NCBI GenBank assembly: GCA_963693085.1
Contig: OY856409.1
Location: forward strand, 299,316,558-299,380,557
Direction: 5' to 3'
DNA length: 64,000 bases
DNA from: Alisma plantago-aquatica
Lineage: Eukaryota; Streptophyta; Magnoliopsida; Alismatales; Alismataceae
The position numbers were made by a program, and so were the translations under genes. The notes under the pieces are model-generated. The model was not told where the DNA came from. It was given only the letters and a program-made list of their open reading frames with translations, and did not search any database. Positions 33,875 to 44,660 of the stretch are shown one piece after another (position 1 is the first letter of the stretch; every line of letters starts with the position of its first letter).

Positions 33875-34084
33875 AGAATAACTTTGTTGTCATAATTATT
33901 TTTGTGTGAATGTGAATGAATTTTTATGAATTTTCATATGTGTGTGAAGATGATCAATTGAAAAGAGATGAAATGAGTGGAACTGCAGGTTGCTATTGGT
34001 TTCTACATGTGTGTGATGAAAAAATAATATGAATTAAATGTGCTTATACATGTGTGTTAATCACATATATATAATATTGTCCAT

Positions 34085-34230
34085 CTTATTAATTTTGCAG
34101 GTTTGTGACCTGTTGTTGGCTGATATCAATGGATGTCGTAAACCTACAGTTCAGAATCAAATTGTAGGTTCTCATCCTGTTGACCAACCATACAGCAGGC
34201 CTGCAAACTGATTAAAAAAAATCTTAACAT
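34085..34230 (+). other. Tail region between Ulp1 gene and right CACTA end
   Basis: 33875-34220 is AT-rich and non-coding apart from a short possible exon after 'tttgcag' at 34101 ('VCDLLLADINGCRKPTVQNQ'), which could belong to an alternative 3' end of the Ulp1 transcript. I cannot decide this from sequence alone. Confidence 0.3.
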
Positions 34231-34740
34231 AGGCATCGGTTATTTGATCAAAACCGACACCAAAGACATACGACGGAGGTTTTTGATAAAAAAATCGACG
34301 TCTATGTATCCAGGAAGCATGACCGTACTGGGAAGCACGACCGTGGTGGCAGGCAGGGGATATGGCATCAGTTATTAGCACAAAACCGACATCGATTCAG
34401 CTGATATGACCAGGAAACACGGTCATGCTGGGAAGCGTGGCCGTGGTGGTAGGGGAGATGGCATCAGTTATCTTACAAAACCGACACCTATAGGCCCTTT
34501 GCTGGTGCATCTTCGGTGGTGGGAAGCACTGTGACGTTAGTTATTTTAATAACCGACGTCTGTAACAATTCTATAGTATCGGTGTTCTTAAAACACTGAC
34601 ACCTATAGTCCCTTTGCTAGCGCATTTTCGGTGGTGGGAAGCTTTTTGGCATCGGTTGGGAACCGACATTGAAGGGGTCCACCTTTAGCGGCACCCACTT
34701 GGGTGTCATTTGTAAACCAACACTAAAGCCCTTAATTAAG
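34220..34740. repeat. CACTA right subterminal repeats
   Basis: Inverted and direct copies of 'aaaccgacacc' and 'catcggtta' (near 34232, 34250, 34290, 34370, 34385, 34462, 34478, 34540, 34578, 34598, 34650, 34662 and 34715), plus two copies of 'catg(a)ccgt(a)ctgggaagc(a)cg(a)ccgtggtggcagg' (34318-34355 and 34415-34450). They mirror the motif at 28300-28740. Confidence 0.7.
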
Positions 34741-34759
34741 TGACGCTAAAGGCCTATTC

Positions 34760-34769
34760 TGTAGTAGTG
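34760..34769 (-). repeat. CACTA right terminal inverted repeat
   Basis: TGTAGTAGTG, the exact complement of the left end, followed by TCA (34770-34772), the right copy of the target duplication. Confidence 0.95.
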
Positions 34770-34970
34770 TCAAGACAAAACACTACTTGTATAATTTATG
34801 TGAACCCCCTCCTAGTGTAGTAGGAATAATCCACTTAGAATCATGTAATGGTATTAGTACTACCATGTTTAATTCTTCATCCAGTAGTTTGAATTGTAAT
34901 AGTATTTCAAATCCTCCTGCAAGAGGAAGGCAAGATGAATAAGCTATCTTCCTGACTTCACCCAAAAAAA
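34770..34970 (+). pseudogene. LINE ORF2 C-terminus and A-tail after CACTA
   Basis: If the CACTA and one TCA are left out, the frame runs from '..DVDTMAKHHI' at 28276 straight into 'KTKHYLYNLCEPPPSVV' and 'CNGISTTMFN' to a stop at 34940. The last block matches the end of the LINE ORF2 at 49060-49000 ('LCNGISTTMFNFD'). The tail ends in an A-run at 34964-34970 and then the target duplication. Confidence 0.85.
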
Positions 34971-34988
34971 AGATGGAGTATCAAAGTA
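34971..34988. repeat. Target site duplication, right copy
   Basis: AGATGGAGTATCAAAGTA, identical to 22336-22353. The copia reading frame resumes immediately after it. Confidence 0.95.
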
Positions 34989-35985
34989 GTTTCCTTTGGA
35001 TCCCCTAGTACATCCAAAAAAATAACATTCATCTGATTTTGGGTCCAAGCTTTTCGGGAAAATACTTCCTCACATAAGCTTCACATCCCCAAATTTTCAT
35101 AAAAGACACATTGAGATTCTTCCTATACCATATCTTGTATGGTGTCTTTTGAACCAATTTCGATGGTACGTGAGTAAGTGTAAATGTTGCAATTTCTAGA
35201 GAATATTCCTATAAGGAAGTTGGAAGACTAGCAAAACTCATCATTGATCGGACCATATCTATAAAAGTTCCTTCTTTTTTATATAACATTATTATGTGGT
35301 GTTCCAGGTGGAGTCCATTGTGATATGATACCAGGGTCGCACAAAAGATCCTTAAACTCTTAGCTTAAATATTATGCACCTCGATCAGAATGAAGTTCTT
35401 TAATATCTTTACCAAGTTGGTTCTATACTTCATTCATGAAATCCTTGAACTTTTCAAGGGTTGTCGACTTATGTTTCATCAAGTACACATAGCCATACCT
35501 ACTAAAGTCATCAATGAAGGTAATGAAGTACTGGTAACCACCTCTAGAATTTGTTCTAAAAGGGATACATGCATTAGTATGTATGAGTCCAAACAGATCA
35601 CTAGCTCTCTCACTATTACTAGTAAAAGGAGCTTTTTCCATCTTGCCCAACAATAAAGACTCGTATGTCTCTTTTTATTCAAGATCAAAAGAGTCTAAAT
35701 AACCATCTTTTTGGTGTCTTGAAATGCATTTCTTATTGATTTTCCCTATACAACAATGCCAAAGGTATGTTTAGTTTGAGTAATCCAGTTTTAATGTTTT
35801 GGTATTGACATTATAAAAATTTGCCTCTAGATATAATAAGTAAAGACCATAGAAGCTTGGGGTACTGCCATAATATATACCATCTTTAGAAATTGAACAT
35901 TAACAATTCTTATATGAAATTTGAATCCATTCTTGTCCATAAAAGATAAAGAAATGATGTTTCTATTTATGGCACGTACAAAATA
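34971..35985 (-). pseudogene. Copia integrase remnant
   Basis: Integrase inserts element cDNA into chromosomes. On the minus strand the order is GAG-pre-integrase/zinc region (35985-35660), core domain 'ASDLFGLIHTNACIPF...GGYQYFITFIDDFSRYGYVYL' (35640-35480; catalytic Asp in 'FIDDFSRYG'), and C-terminal 'KTPYKIWY...VSFMKIWGCEAYV' and 'YFFGCTRGSKGNYFDTPS' (35150-34971). Frame changes and stops occur near 35410, 35350 and 35690. It continues in frame into 22353 across the LINE insertion. Confidence 0.8.
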
Positions 35986-37110
35986 TTAGTTCTTTAACTC
36001 AATTACAAGCCCACTGGGCAGAGATAAATGATAGGTTCCAATTGTAGTGCCAGAAACTCTTGCCCCATTTGTAACACACAGTTTGACCTCGTCCTTTCTG
36101 AAAGTTTTACTTCTTTTTAGATCTTGTATATTTGAGCATATGTGAGGTCCACATCTGGTATCCAATACCAATGATGAATAAGTAAACATATCTATCTCAA
36201 CAATGTATATATGAGGTCCACATCTGGTATCCAATACCCATGATGAATAAGTAAACATATCTATCTCAACAACGTATATAGTTGAAGTGGAGATCTCTAT
36301 CCCCTACTGCTTCTTCCTCAGTTTCTCTAGGAAAAGATGGAAATTCCTTCTCCAAAGTCCAGTCTGGTGATAGTGGTGATAGTTTCCTTCCTTATTCACC
36401 CCTCCCTTTGCTTTGAGTAAAAAAGACTTGGGTTTTTAGCCAGATTTATAACTCTTTTGACCCTTGCCTTTACCCTTGGACTTCCCTTTTCCTCTACTAA
36501 TAATCATCATAGATTTGAGTGTGCCTTCTTCATTTGCACTTTAGCAGTTCTCAACATGCCTAGTAATTTTAACAAATCCTTATCAAAATTTCTCATTGTA
36601 CTTCATGGCAAATTGGTTGTATGATTTTGGCAGTGATTACAAAATCACATTTATGGCCAACTCTTGGCCCAAGGGTAATCCCATTCTTGCTAGGTTCTCC
36701 ACATACCCAATCAACTTGAGCATGTGGGGGCCCACCCAATCTCCTTCATCCATATTGCACTTGAATAAATCATTTGAGACATCATATCTCTCTTGTCTTT
36801 CCTAATCTTGGTACATATTATTAAAATGTGTAACCATCTCAAGAATATACATGTTATCATGTTGTCTCTACAACTCATAGTTCATTGAGCATAGCATCAA
36901 GCACTTGGCATCTATGGCATATTCAAAGTGCTTCTTGTAACATCCATGTCATCCTTAGGTGTGGTGGGAGCGGGTTCATCTTCCTGTAATGTCTCTAAGA
37001 CATAGAGAATGCACTCTTGTGTGAGAATGATTCTCAATGTCATGAACCAGTCATGGAAGTTATTCTCGTCAACTTGTCCTTCTCAAGGACTGATCATAAA
37101 GAAAACATGT
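35986..37110 (-). pseudogene. Copia gag and protease remnant
   Basis: Gag blocks on the minus strand: 'FHDWFMTLRIILTQECILYVLE' -type start (37060-36985; family F-x-D-W-x-R-N-L-R), 'DAKCLMLCSMNYELQRQHDN' (36910-36850), and 'VSNDLFKCNMDEGDWVGPHM' (36790-36725). The aspartic protease (36258-35986) reads 'SSLVLDTRCGPHIC', where the family has D-T/S-G-(A/C). A 69-bp tandem duplication repeats this active-site segment. Stops and a frameshift lie in gag. Inactive. Confidence 0.75.
36143..36280. repeat. 69-bp tandem duplication over copia protease site
   Basis: 36143-36211 and 36212-36280 are nearly identical ('tgaggtccacatctggtatc...' repeated; about three mismatches). The period is 23 codons, so the frame is kept and the protein carries 'VLDTRCGPHI' twice. 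It is not a feature of the family. Confidence 0.9.
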
Positions 37111-38530
37111 TGTTGTTTGTAATTTGTTTCGAGAAAAGAAATTTGCATTTTTCAAAATCCTTTTGATTTGATTTGTTTAAAATAAAATTTTGGTGATATT
37201 AGTTAGTCCTTTAATTAGTTGTTGCTCCCATTATTTATTCAAATTGATAGCCCTCACTTATCAATTTAGAATATTGCAGTGTACAACCTTCTAGCAAGAT
37301 AAGATCCAAAATAATTAAGTTCTTACCCAACCAACTTTGGCATCCATAACCAATTATTAAGGTAGGAAACATTTGCCATCTTATGCAATATTTGGATAGA
37401 AGATATGCATAACTCCTTTTCATATTACATATGTATTCTTCTAGGCGCCTAATCTCATTAAGGTCACCTAGTTAAGCCTGACCCAAAAGCCAACACGATA
37501 GCAATGCACCCTGCATGGTAGGTCCACATAACTACCATCACACTTCCATGAGATAGATGGCTTACCACACTTGGTGTGCCCATGCTTAGTTGATCAATCT
37601 TTTCATGTGTGTCACTTATGGAAAACATCTAAGACTTAATATTTGATTGAGAGATTTTATTTATATATAAATACATATACATATGGAATCACCACATATG
37701 AATAATATGCATCATATACATACGATTTCTACAAATAAAGCATGCAATTATAAAATACGAGCGATGGTTTTTGCCAGACTAATGTAATTCTTTGGAGCCA
37801 CAAAGAATTCCTATCTACCTAAGGTCAAACATCACATGTTATAACATGTTAATGAAAAGGTTGTGTAGGAAATAGAATGGTCATTCGATTGGACTCTTCC
37901 ATTCGGTTGCTTCGTCCACCAACCGGTTGATTAGCCTTTGTCAGTTGGTCCTTTGGATCCTGGCTTAAGAAGCTATCTGGACTCCTCTAGAAGGTCAATT
38001 GGGCCTCCAGTCAATCGATTCACTCTTTAGATCTATAGCATCTTCAATCCTCCATTTGAACGACTTGACTCCCATTCAATCAAATTTGTTGGTGTAGACT
38101 GTCTTCTCTTCCATCGAAATAGAAATTAAAACTATCCTATTAAAGTATTTCACTGTATAAGTGAACCTTGAGTTACATTCGAGGGGATTATAGGGAGGAC
38201 AATATTAACTTACATGTGGAGTAATAGATAGAGACTCCGTATGCAAACTGAATTTGAAAGAGCAGAAAATAAACCATTCAATCATACACAAATTTAGGGG
38301 TTATGGTACTTACATCCACCATCAAAACCTATTTTAGGGTGACATGTATAAATTGCATTTATAATAATATATCATGTATATACAAGATTTACGAGATGTT
38401 CTCCAACATATGTGGTATTTAGTTGGATAGGCACATTAATCTTTTAAATATTCACATCACATGTAACAAATAAATGATAAAACCAAAAAATTGATCATAT
38501 CGATTAAATCCCAAAACATAGTAAATTGGT
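37111..38530 (-). other. Copia 5' leader between primer site and gag
   Basis: About 1.4 kb between the primer binding site and the first gag-like residues. It has no sustained reading frame. Part of it (37870-38100) is made of 'attcggttg.', 'caatcgattc' and 'accggttgatt'-like phrases that recur in the LTR at 39109-39400. It may be an unusually long leader or may contain a partial LTR duplication. Confidence 0.45.
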
Positions 38531-38546
38531 GTGGCTCTGATACCAC
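38531..38546 (-). promoter_or_regulatory. Copia primer binding site (initiator tRNA-Met)
   Basis: The minus strand reads GTGGTATCAGAGCCAC, an exact match to the usual plant PBS core TGGTATCAGAGC, complementary to the initiator tRNA-Met 3' end. The LTR edge is immediately to the right. Confidence 0.85.
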
Positions 38547-40483
38547 TATAGGGAAATATGGCGTCAGAGATGGAAATGGAAACAAAATTTCATGCCACAT
38601 TCCCCACAAATAGTGGATCGCATCAACAATATGACTTGAGAAGGAAGGTTTGAAAGACATATACTTGGTCCTGGAGCAAGTACAATGACAATCCTTGTAG
38701 CGACGTGATTCTCTCTCAAGCAACACTGAGACAGTTGTCGATAGTGGCCTCTTGGTGTAGCACCATGAGTGGAAATTGACGACATCCTCCTATCATGGTG
38801 GCAACAACTTTCACGCCTCTACATTGTCCTTACGAACCACCGAGAACTCCTTTCATTCTTCTAAAACTGACGGGAAGGAGTTGTCCCTCATGTTGTCAAT
38901 CTATTGGAGTTGACTTCCTCTCATTTAGCAATCACTCACTTTTATGGGTAAGATGCATCTATCTCTCATATTACCACAAAATTGAGATTAGGAGACTTGT
39001 ATTGAGAGAATTTTCCATCCCCCTTACAAAGGAATGGGTGGATCAGGGTTTCTACAAACCCATGGATATGAGGAGACAAATTTCATGAATTTTCAGTTGC
39101 TGCAAATCATGAGTCGGTCGAGTGGGCTCATGATTGACTAACACTCCAACCATTTGACTAGACATTCCAATCGGTTGATTGGAATATTTTCCTATTCGAA
39201 TGGAATTTTTCCTATTCACAAACATATTGCCTTTCAATGCAACAATCATTACACAACATGATGTCAACATCAATCCTTGATCTAATCATACTGATCATAG
39301 ATTCGATTGACTGGACTTTTAAATCAGTCGACTGGACACTCAAGTCAGTCTTCTAGCATTCCCAATCGGTCGACTGGACACTCCACTCAGCTAACTATCA
39401 GCCAATGATGTTTAAGTTGATTACCCAAACACTTTAGTAATCAAGTCAAACCTTATCTGTAAGTAAACTCCTATTCCATGTGCATCCTATGTGTGTGACC
39501 CTATAGGTCCCAAATTACATTGGAAGTGAATGTCCATCACTAGATTATGACATCACAAACAATAAGAGGTATCTAGAAACACATCATTGCAACCCAAGTA
39601 ATTGGAAAGTTAGAGAATAGATTCAACCTACAATATGTGATTAGTATTACCATGATTATATAGTTCATGTGTCTTTGATATCAAGATTGAACTCAAGGCA
39701 TGGAATCATCATCTTCTTATTATTCAATATATGTTCCATAAACTATAGTAGTCTATCTTAGATGCATGTGATCTCACATATTATATATTGATTCATATGA
39801 GTATGGCCATACGTTTCTCAGTCTCTCTTATCAAGTAGCCAGGATATCAACTCTGGGAGGAGGGACAAATCCCATCCACATCACTCACATTCAATCCCCA
39901 TGTGTCACAACATACCCAAACATCACATATATGGTGACCCTTATTCAAGGTCACATTGGATGGTGTCAAAGCACATCAAACAACATGTGATGAGTGTAGT
40001 GACTTTAGTTCTAAGAACTACAATCACCACTATCACTATGAGGGCTAATTCTAACTACCATTCAATGGTTTTTGTACATCACTCTCAAGGTGTGTCTATC
40101 TGATACATTGTTCTCTAACAAGTACATGTGTGTTTGGCTTGATATCGCATATCATGACAAATGAGATTCTGTCATCCGTCAACACACATTCTAGTCTTAT
40201 GTATTATTTTCATCTGTATTGTTTTCATAATAATATCTGAGTAGGTACATAATAAGAATGTATATGCTTTTACCATACATATGATCTCATTGTTCAGGTC
40301 CTCAACCTGAAGACATATGTCATCGAGTTATATCATTCTTTTAGACATCTATGGTGTCATATGATCGCCTCATAATTGAACAAACATATAGACAAAAGAT
40401 TGCCTTTACTATTAATCAAATATATTACATGATGCCTCATTACAATCATCATAAGCAATGCTCTCTGGGCATACATACCAACA
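38547..40483 (-). repeat. Copia 5' LTR
   Basis: In element orientation it begins TGTTGGTATGTATGCCC at 40483 and ends ...CCCTATA at 38547, next to the primer site (the final CA is mutated to TA). Length is about 1.94 kb. It contains a run of 'ggtcgactggacactc'-like phrases at 39109-39400. No second LTR is seen, so element age cannot be estimated from LTR divergence. ORFs inside are not gene-like. Confidence 0.75.
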
Positions 40484-43400
40484 AAAATAATATTTCATTT
40501 CAAACGTAGAGGAAATCTTGTTCCAAATCTATGTATAAAAGTAAAACTTGAAATATGATAGACATATATAACTATAGAGCAACAGGAAAATGCAACAGTT
40601 CATGAAGATCAAAAGATCAATTTCAAAATATAAGCACCCATAGATACAACATCTCCTGATAGAGAGAAACTATATAGGGCATATGCCTCAAGAGACTAAG
40701 ATAGAGAAAATATCAGTTATTTCTCAATGTGATTAATAAGGAATGCAAGATACCTCATATGAATCCTACATATGTCCAAAGTCAATCCTAGATCCACATC
40801 AGGGTCGGATGTCACCTATTACATGCATATATGAAGCTAGGTTTAAGTTCACATTAATCAAATCAACCCCAAAAGTCAAATTTTTGTTGTTATTGAATTA
40901 GATTATAGAAACCAACCCATCTTGTAGATTATATTTTCTTGAATCCATATCATATTTTACTTTATTTTCTGACTTATAAATTATTAGTTATGAATTCTAG
41001 AAGTTATAGCCAATTGGAAAAATCCTTAAAATCATGTACTTGTTATATGAGAATCAGGTGATAGAAACCATTTCATCAGTTAGAGAATAATCCTTCGATG
41101 TTAAAACATATTTTTGTTCTTCATTTGTATGAATTAATAATATTGAATTTTGTTTTTTATAAGATGCCATTTATTTTATTTATAAAAGAAATAGAAAACT
41201 AGTTGAAATGACCCCACTTCCTTTCCATGATACATACAATCTTATACATATGACATGGCACCAAGGTAAAAACAAAATCAAGTAGAACATGTGTGTCTCA
41301 AAGAAGTGAAATCGTTGAAAAGATGCTAATACCATCCCTTAGGAGAAGAAAATAGAAACATGACTTAGAGCAGACCGATAACAAACTTGACAATTAGGTT
41401 CTTTGTCATCTACAACTCATGAACAAGCTGATATAAAGGCAAAGCTCCAAGGAAAGAGATTAACTCAAAAATTATTATCAACTAGCACCAAGTGAGTCTT
41501 ATTTTGTTTTCCCCTAGACCTACCGGTCTTAATGACCTAAAGAGGAGGTTTTGAGGATCCTGGTGTAGAAATCTTCTAGCCACTATTGTTGGTTGCAAAG
41601 AAGAAACATGGAAAGCATGAATAAAGGAAGACTCAACTTATGAAAACATGATGTTAATGAGTAAATTTAGTGCATTGACTTTGGAAAAATCTAACAGGAA
41701 GAAAGGTAACGGGAAGCCAAGTCCATAAAGTTGTATCTTTAAACTCGTGACCCCAACATTATGAAGAAGGGGAAAAGGGAAAAACCATTGCGCACCGTCA
41801 CTGACAAATTGGTTCCGCAAGGAGCTTCTATGAGATTCATGTAGTTGAACTGATTATATGGGAACTCCTTCAATGGTCAAAAATCTCGTCTCACGATGAT
41901 AGCAACAAGAAAATGAGGTTGGGAACTTGGGTCTAGGATAAATGAGGGACAATGCCTGATATCAAATGATTCTGGGAGATGTCGTGATGATCATGGAGCT
42001 CATGTTTAAAGGTGTTAGGGCTTAGACCCACGATGGGATATGAGGTATCTAATTAAGAAAGATATAGATGAATTGGAGGAAGGAAACTGAGATTAGTTAG
42101 GATATTATAGAGCAAGAAACCCTTGCTAACTTGGGATGATGTAGAGTGGAAAGAAGTGAAAAAGTCATAGAAGAAGAAATTGGAGTAAAATATGGAGAGT
42201 TGAGGTAGAAAGTACGAGGAAGATATTAACACTATTGTTCCCTAAAACTTATATGACTTGCTTATTTAAATAGAGGTTGAAGAAAGGTTAGTGACACCAA
42301 GATTAGTATTCAACAGTAGAGAAAGAACCCCAATTTTAGATGAATAAGGAAAGAGTGACATTAAACAACCCAAAACTTTAGGGAAATCAGGATATGAACT
42401 TGATAATTTATATTCACAATTGATTGTTTAGTTATTCTATTTCTTAATTTATTTGAGGGTCCAAACAAGTCCCAAATAATATGAATTTTAACACCAAGGC
42501 TAACTTATACATGTAAATCCAATTTTAATGTTAGTTCCCATTTTGAATCCATCCAAAAAAAATATTTTATATCTTTGGATATTAGCTTATATTTTCTTTC
42601 CTAATGAAAGTAAAGCATCTAGGATTACTCAAATATTCTCAAACTTGGCATCCAAGCCAATTGGACCCAATGAATACAATTTCGAAGTTATATTTTAGTT
42701 ATGAAGTTTCTTTTATTAGTTCTAATACAATTAGGTTTTAGGCTTATTATCTTTACATTTATCATAGTATAACATTATTATCATAACATTTATTAAATTG
42801 ATCCTATTAACTTTATATTGTTGTGAATAGGTTTATCTTATACTATTATGCACAAATTAGGTTATTTTGATCAATTACCTATTAAGTCCATTAGTATCAA
42901 AATTCACTTATATAAGGACACGCTATTCTTGTCCATTTAGATGAAAATCGCAATTATTATTCCATTTGTTATATTCACATTATACCTCTCATTAGACATA
43001 ATTTAGCCATTATGTAGGTATTAGTGGGAAAAGAATAATATATGACATCATATGGGAATACTTACATATTAATCATCTTTTAGGTTATTAGGTCCATTTT
43101 ATATTTATTAACATATCTTATATTATTTTGTCACCTAATTATACTAACAAATCACATGCGGTACCAGAAAGGGTAGGTTTGGTTAGTCACCCATGAACTA
43201 GGTTTTAGGTAAATATGATCACACTAAACATATTACTATGATCCAAGCCTAGGGTTAGGTTCTGTATAAGGGTTTATAGATCTAGGGTATCGTTAGGATT
43301 ACATCTAACCTTAGCTAGGGTTTATACCTTAGCTACTCATTATATATGCATTAATGTTCATTGTAGATCAAATAAGTGTATTAGGGTTTTATGTGCATCC

Positions 43401-43560
43401 TTTTTTACCAAAACTAATGGTCTAAGAATACAAACATCGCTTCTAATGGATTAGGTTCTAGATTCCTGATGTCAAGTTTTAGTATATTATACACATGCAC
43501 TTGTGGCTAAAATTTGTTTTGAGGAACTCCTATTTACCTACTCATATTGTTCAGGTTCAC
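40484..43560. other. AT-rich region, nothing recognised
   Basis: No reading frame with family resemblance was seen on either strand. 41200-42400 has many purine-rich stretches ('gaagaagaaattgg', 'gagagttgaggtagaaag') and could be old retroelement leader. 43190-43400 carries several 'agggttta' phrases. I see no terminal repeats. Confidence 0.4.
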
Positions 43561-43699
43561 CATGGTGTGGGAAGAAAGTCTCCCTCCTTATGGTGGGCAT
43601 ATGTAAATGAGAGTTGGTCGAGCATTTTCTCCACGCTTATCACATTCTTCTGAACTTCATTGCTTTTAAATCTGGAGAGAACCTCGTACTTAAATCTTG

Positions 43700-44660
43700 A
43701 ATTATATATTTGACCTTGTTGTTGGGGTGACTATCCTTCTCCATTATATTGCTAGTTTCTATAAGATTGGAGGGCTTCTACCTCCTCCTCTAGAGTATCA
43801 ACAGCTTGCACAACATAAGTTGAGGCACCTAATTTTGGTTCTTTAAGTTCACCAACTCAACATCATCTTCATCAACTGAGGATTTGAGTCTATGGTAGTT
43901 GAAGGAGTTACAGTAGGTATCACTCCAATTTTTATATCATAATCATTAATCACAACTGAAGCTTGATTCCTTGAATTTTCCTCTTAATGATGAAACGAAG
44001 GTTGTGATTCTTATGGATGTTTGGCCATGAAATCACCTCTAAAAGATGAGTCCACCATGAATTGACTCATTTGAGAGAGCATAAATAAAAGTATATCACA
44101 AGCTACCATAGAGGAACCATATGATGGGGGATATCTCTCAACAACTATTGAAACCATTCCCAAGTGTTGTTAAAATTATCATGGCTCAATTATCTAATTA
44201 AAATTCACAACAAAAGATGACATGTGTGTCAAATTTAGTAACAGAATAGAATTTCTTTAAGAAGGTGTTCTTGGGTTCTTCCCAAGTCATGATCTCTATA
44301 TTTGAGGAATACTACTTTTTGGCTTTGTCCTTATGAGAGAAGGGGGACATAGTCAAATAGATGACATCATCAGTTGTGTCTAGAGTGTAGAAGTTTAGGA
44401 AAATCTCTATATAGGATTCTAGATTCCAATAAGAGTTCTCATTGTCCAGACCATAGAAGATTGGGAGTGTTTGCACGAGGGTTGGATGTATGGAGAAGTC
44501 TTATTCCATGATATCAGCAATCTGTGTCTCCACGAGATATATATAAGTTCCAGAAAGGAAGTATTCTTAGAGAGACTTTAGACGAAGGGCTTGGCCATCC
44601 TCTTGGTTCTCTCCATTGTGGAGTGGTGGTCTTCCATTGGGATCAACGATCTTTTCTTTC
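43700..44660 (-). pseudogene. Degraded gypsy gag (Athila/Tat-like)
   Basis: Pieces of retrotransposon gag on the minus strand. The clearest is 'MTWEEPKNTFLKKFYSVTKF' at 44294-44235, the W-E-x-x-x-x-x-F-L-x-K-F/Y core of plant gypsy gag. Upstream comes 'LPIFYGLDNENSYWNLESYI' (44465-44405) and 'SPFSHKDKAKK' (~44345-44310). Stops and frameshifts interrupt it throughout. Neither a protease nor a reverse transcriptase is seen to the left, so this is a fragment. It may belong with the LTR-like tract to its right. Confidence 0.6.

Larger units (their letters stand above)
28277..34769 (+). mobile_element. CACTA (En/Spm) DNA transposon, 6.5 kb
   Basis: The ends are CACTACTACA (28277-28286) and TGTAGTAGTG (34760-34769), a perfect 10-bp terminal inverted repeat with the CACTA signature. 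The 3-bp duplication TCA stands on both sides (28274-28276 and 34770-34772). Subterminal regions carry many inverted copies of an 'accgacacc / ggtgtcggtt' motif, the binding-site type seen in CACTA elements. Inside are a tnp2-type transposase gene (30082-32866), a Ulp1-like peptidase gene (32883-33874), a fold-back repeat, a GC-rich patch and an LTR-like segment in an intron. It is a defective, internally deleted element. Confidence 0.95.
22354..34970 (+). mobile_element. Full-length LINE inserted in copia, split by CACTA
   Basis: Plus-strand L1-type LINE of about 6.1 kb once the 6.5-kb CACTA is discounted. It has an 18-bp perfect target duplication and a short A-tail (34964-34970). Order: ORF1 with DUF4283 (22380-24330), ORF2 endonuclease (24340-25030), RT (25750-26560), zf-RVT (27450-27620), RNase H (27920-28276, resuming at 34770). 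Its closest relative in the window is the LINE at 48937-54790, with similar sequence throughout. It is older than the CACTA insertion and younger than the copia. Confidence 0.9.
6227..40483 (-). mobile_element. Ty1/copia retrotransposon, split by nested insertions
   Basis: The outermost element of the stack. Its coding pieces are collinear on the minus strand: 5' LTR 38547-40483, primer site 38531-38546, leader, gag and protease 37110-36000, integrase 35700-34989, then (across a LINE) 22353-22115, then (across a gypsy element) RT and RNase H 7843-6227. The reading frame continues across the LINE target duplication (family '..NYFDTPSDHKVFVARDVVFLEKEF') and across the gypsy site ('DTERFGYLVTQEGNDLVI'). 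The 3' LTR is missing: RNase H sequence runs directly into another LTR fragment at 6226. Confidence 0.85.
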
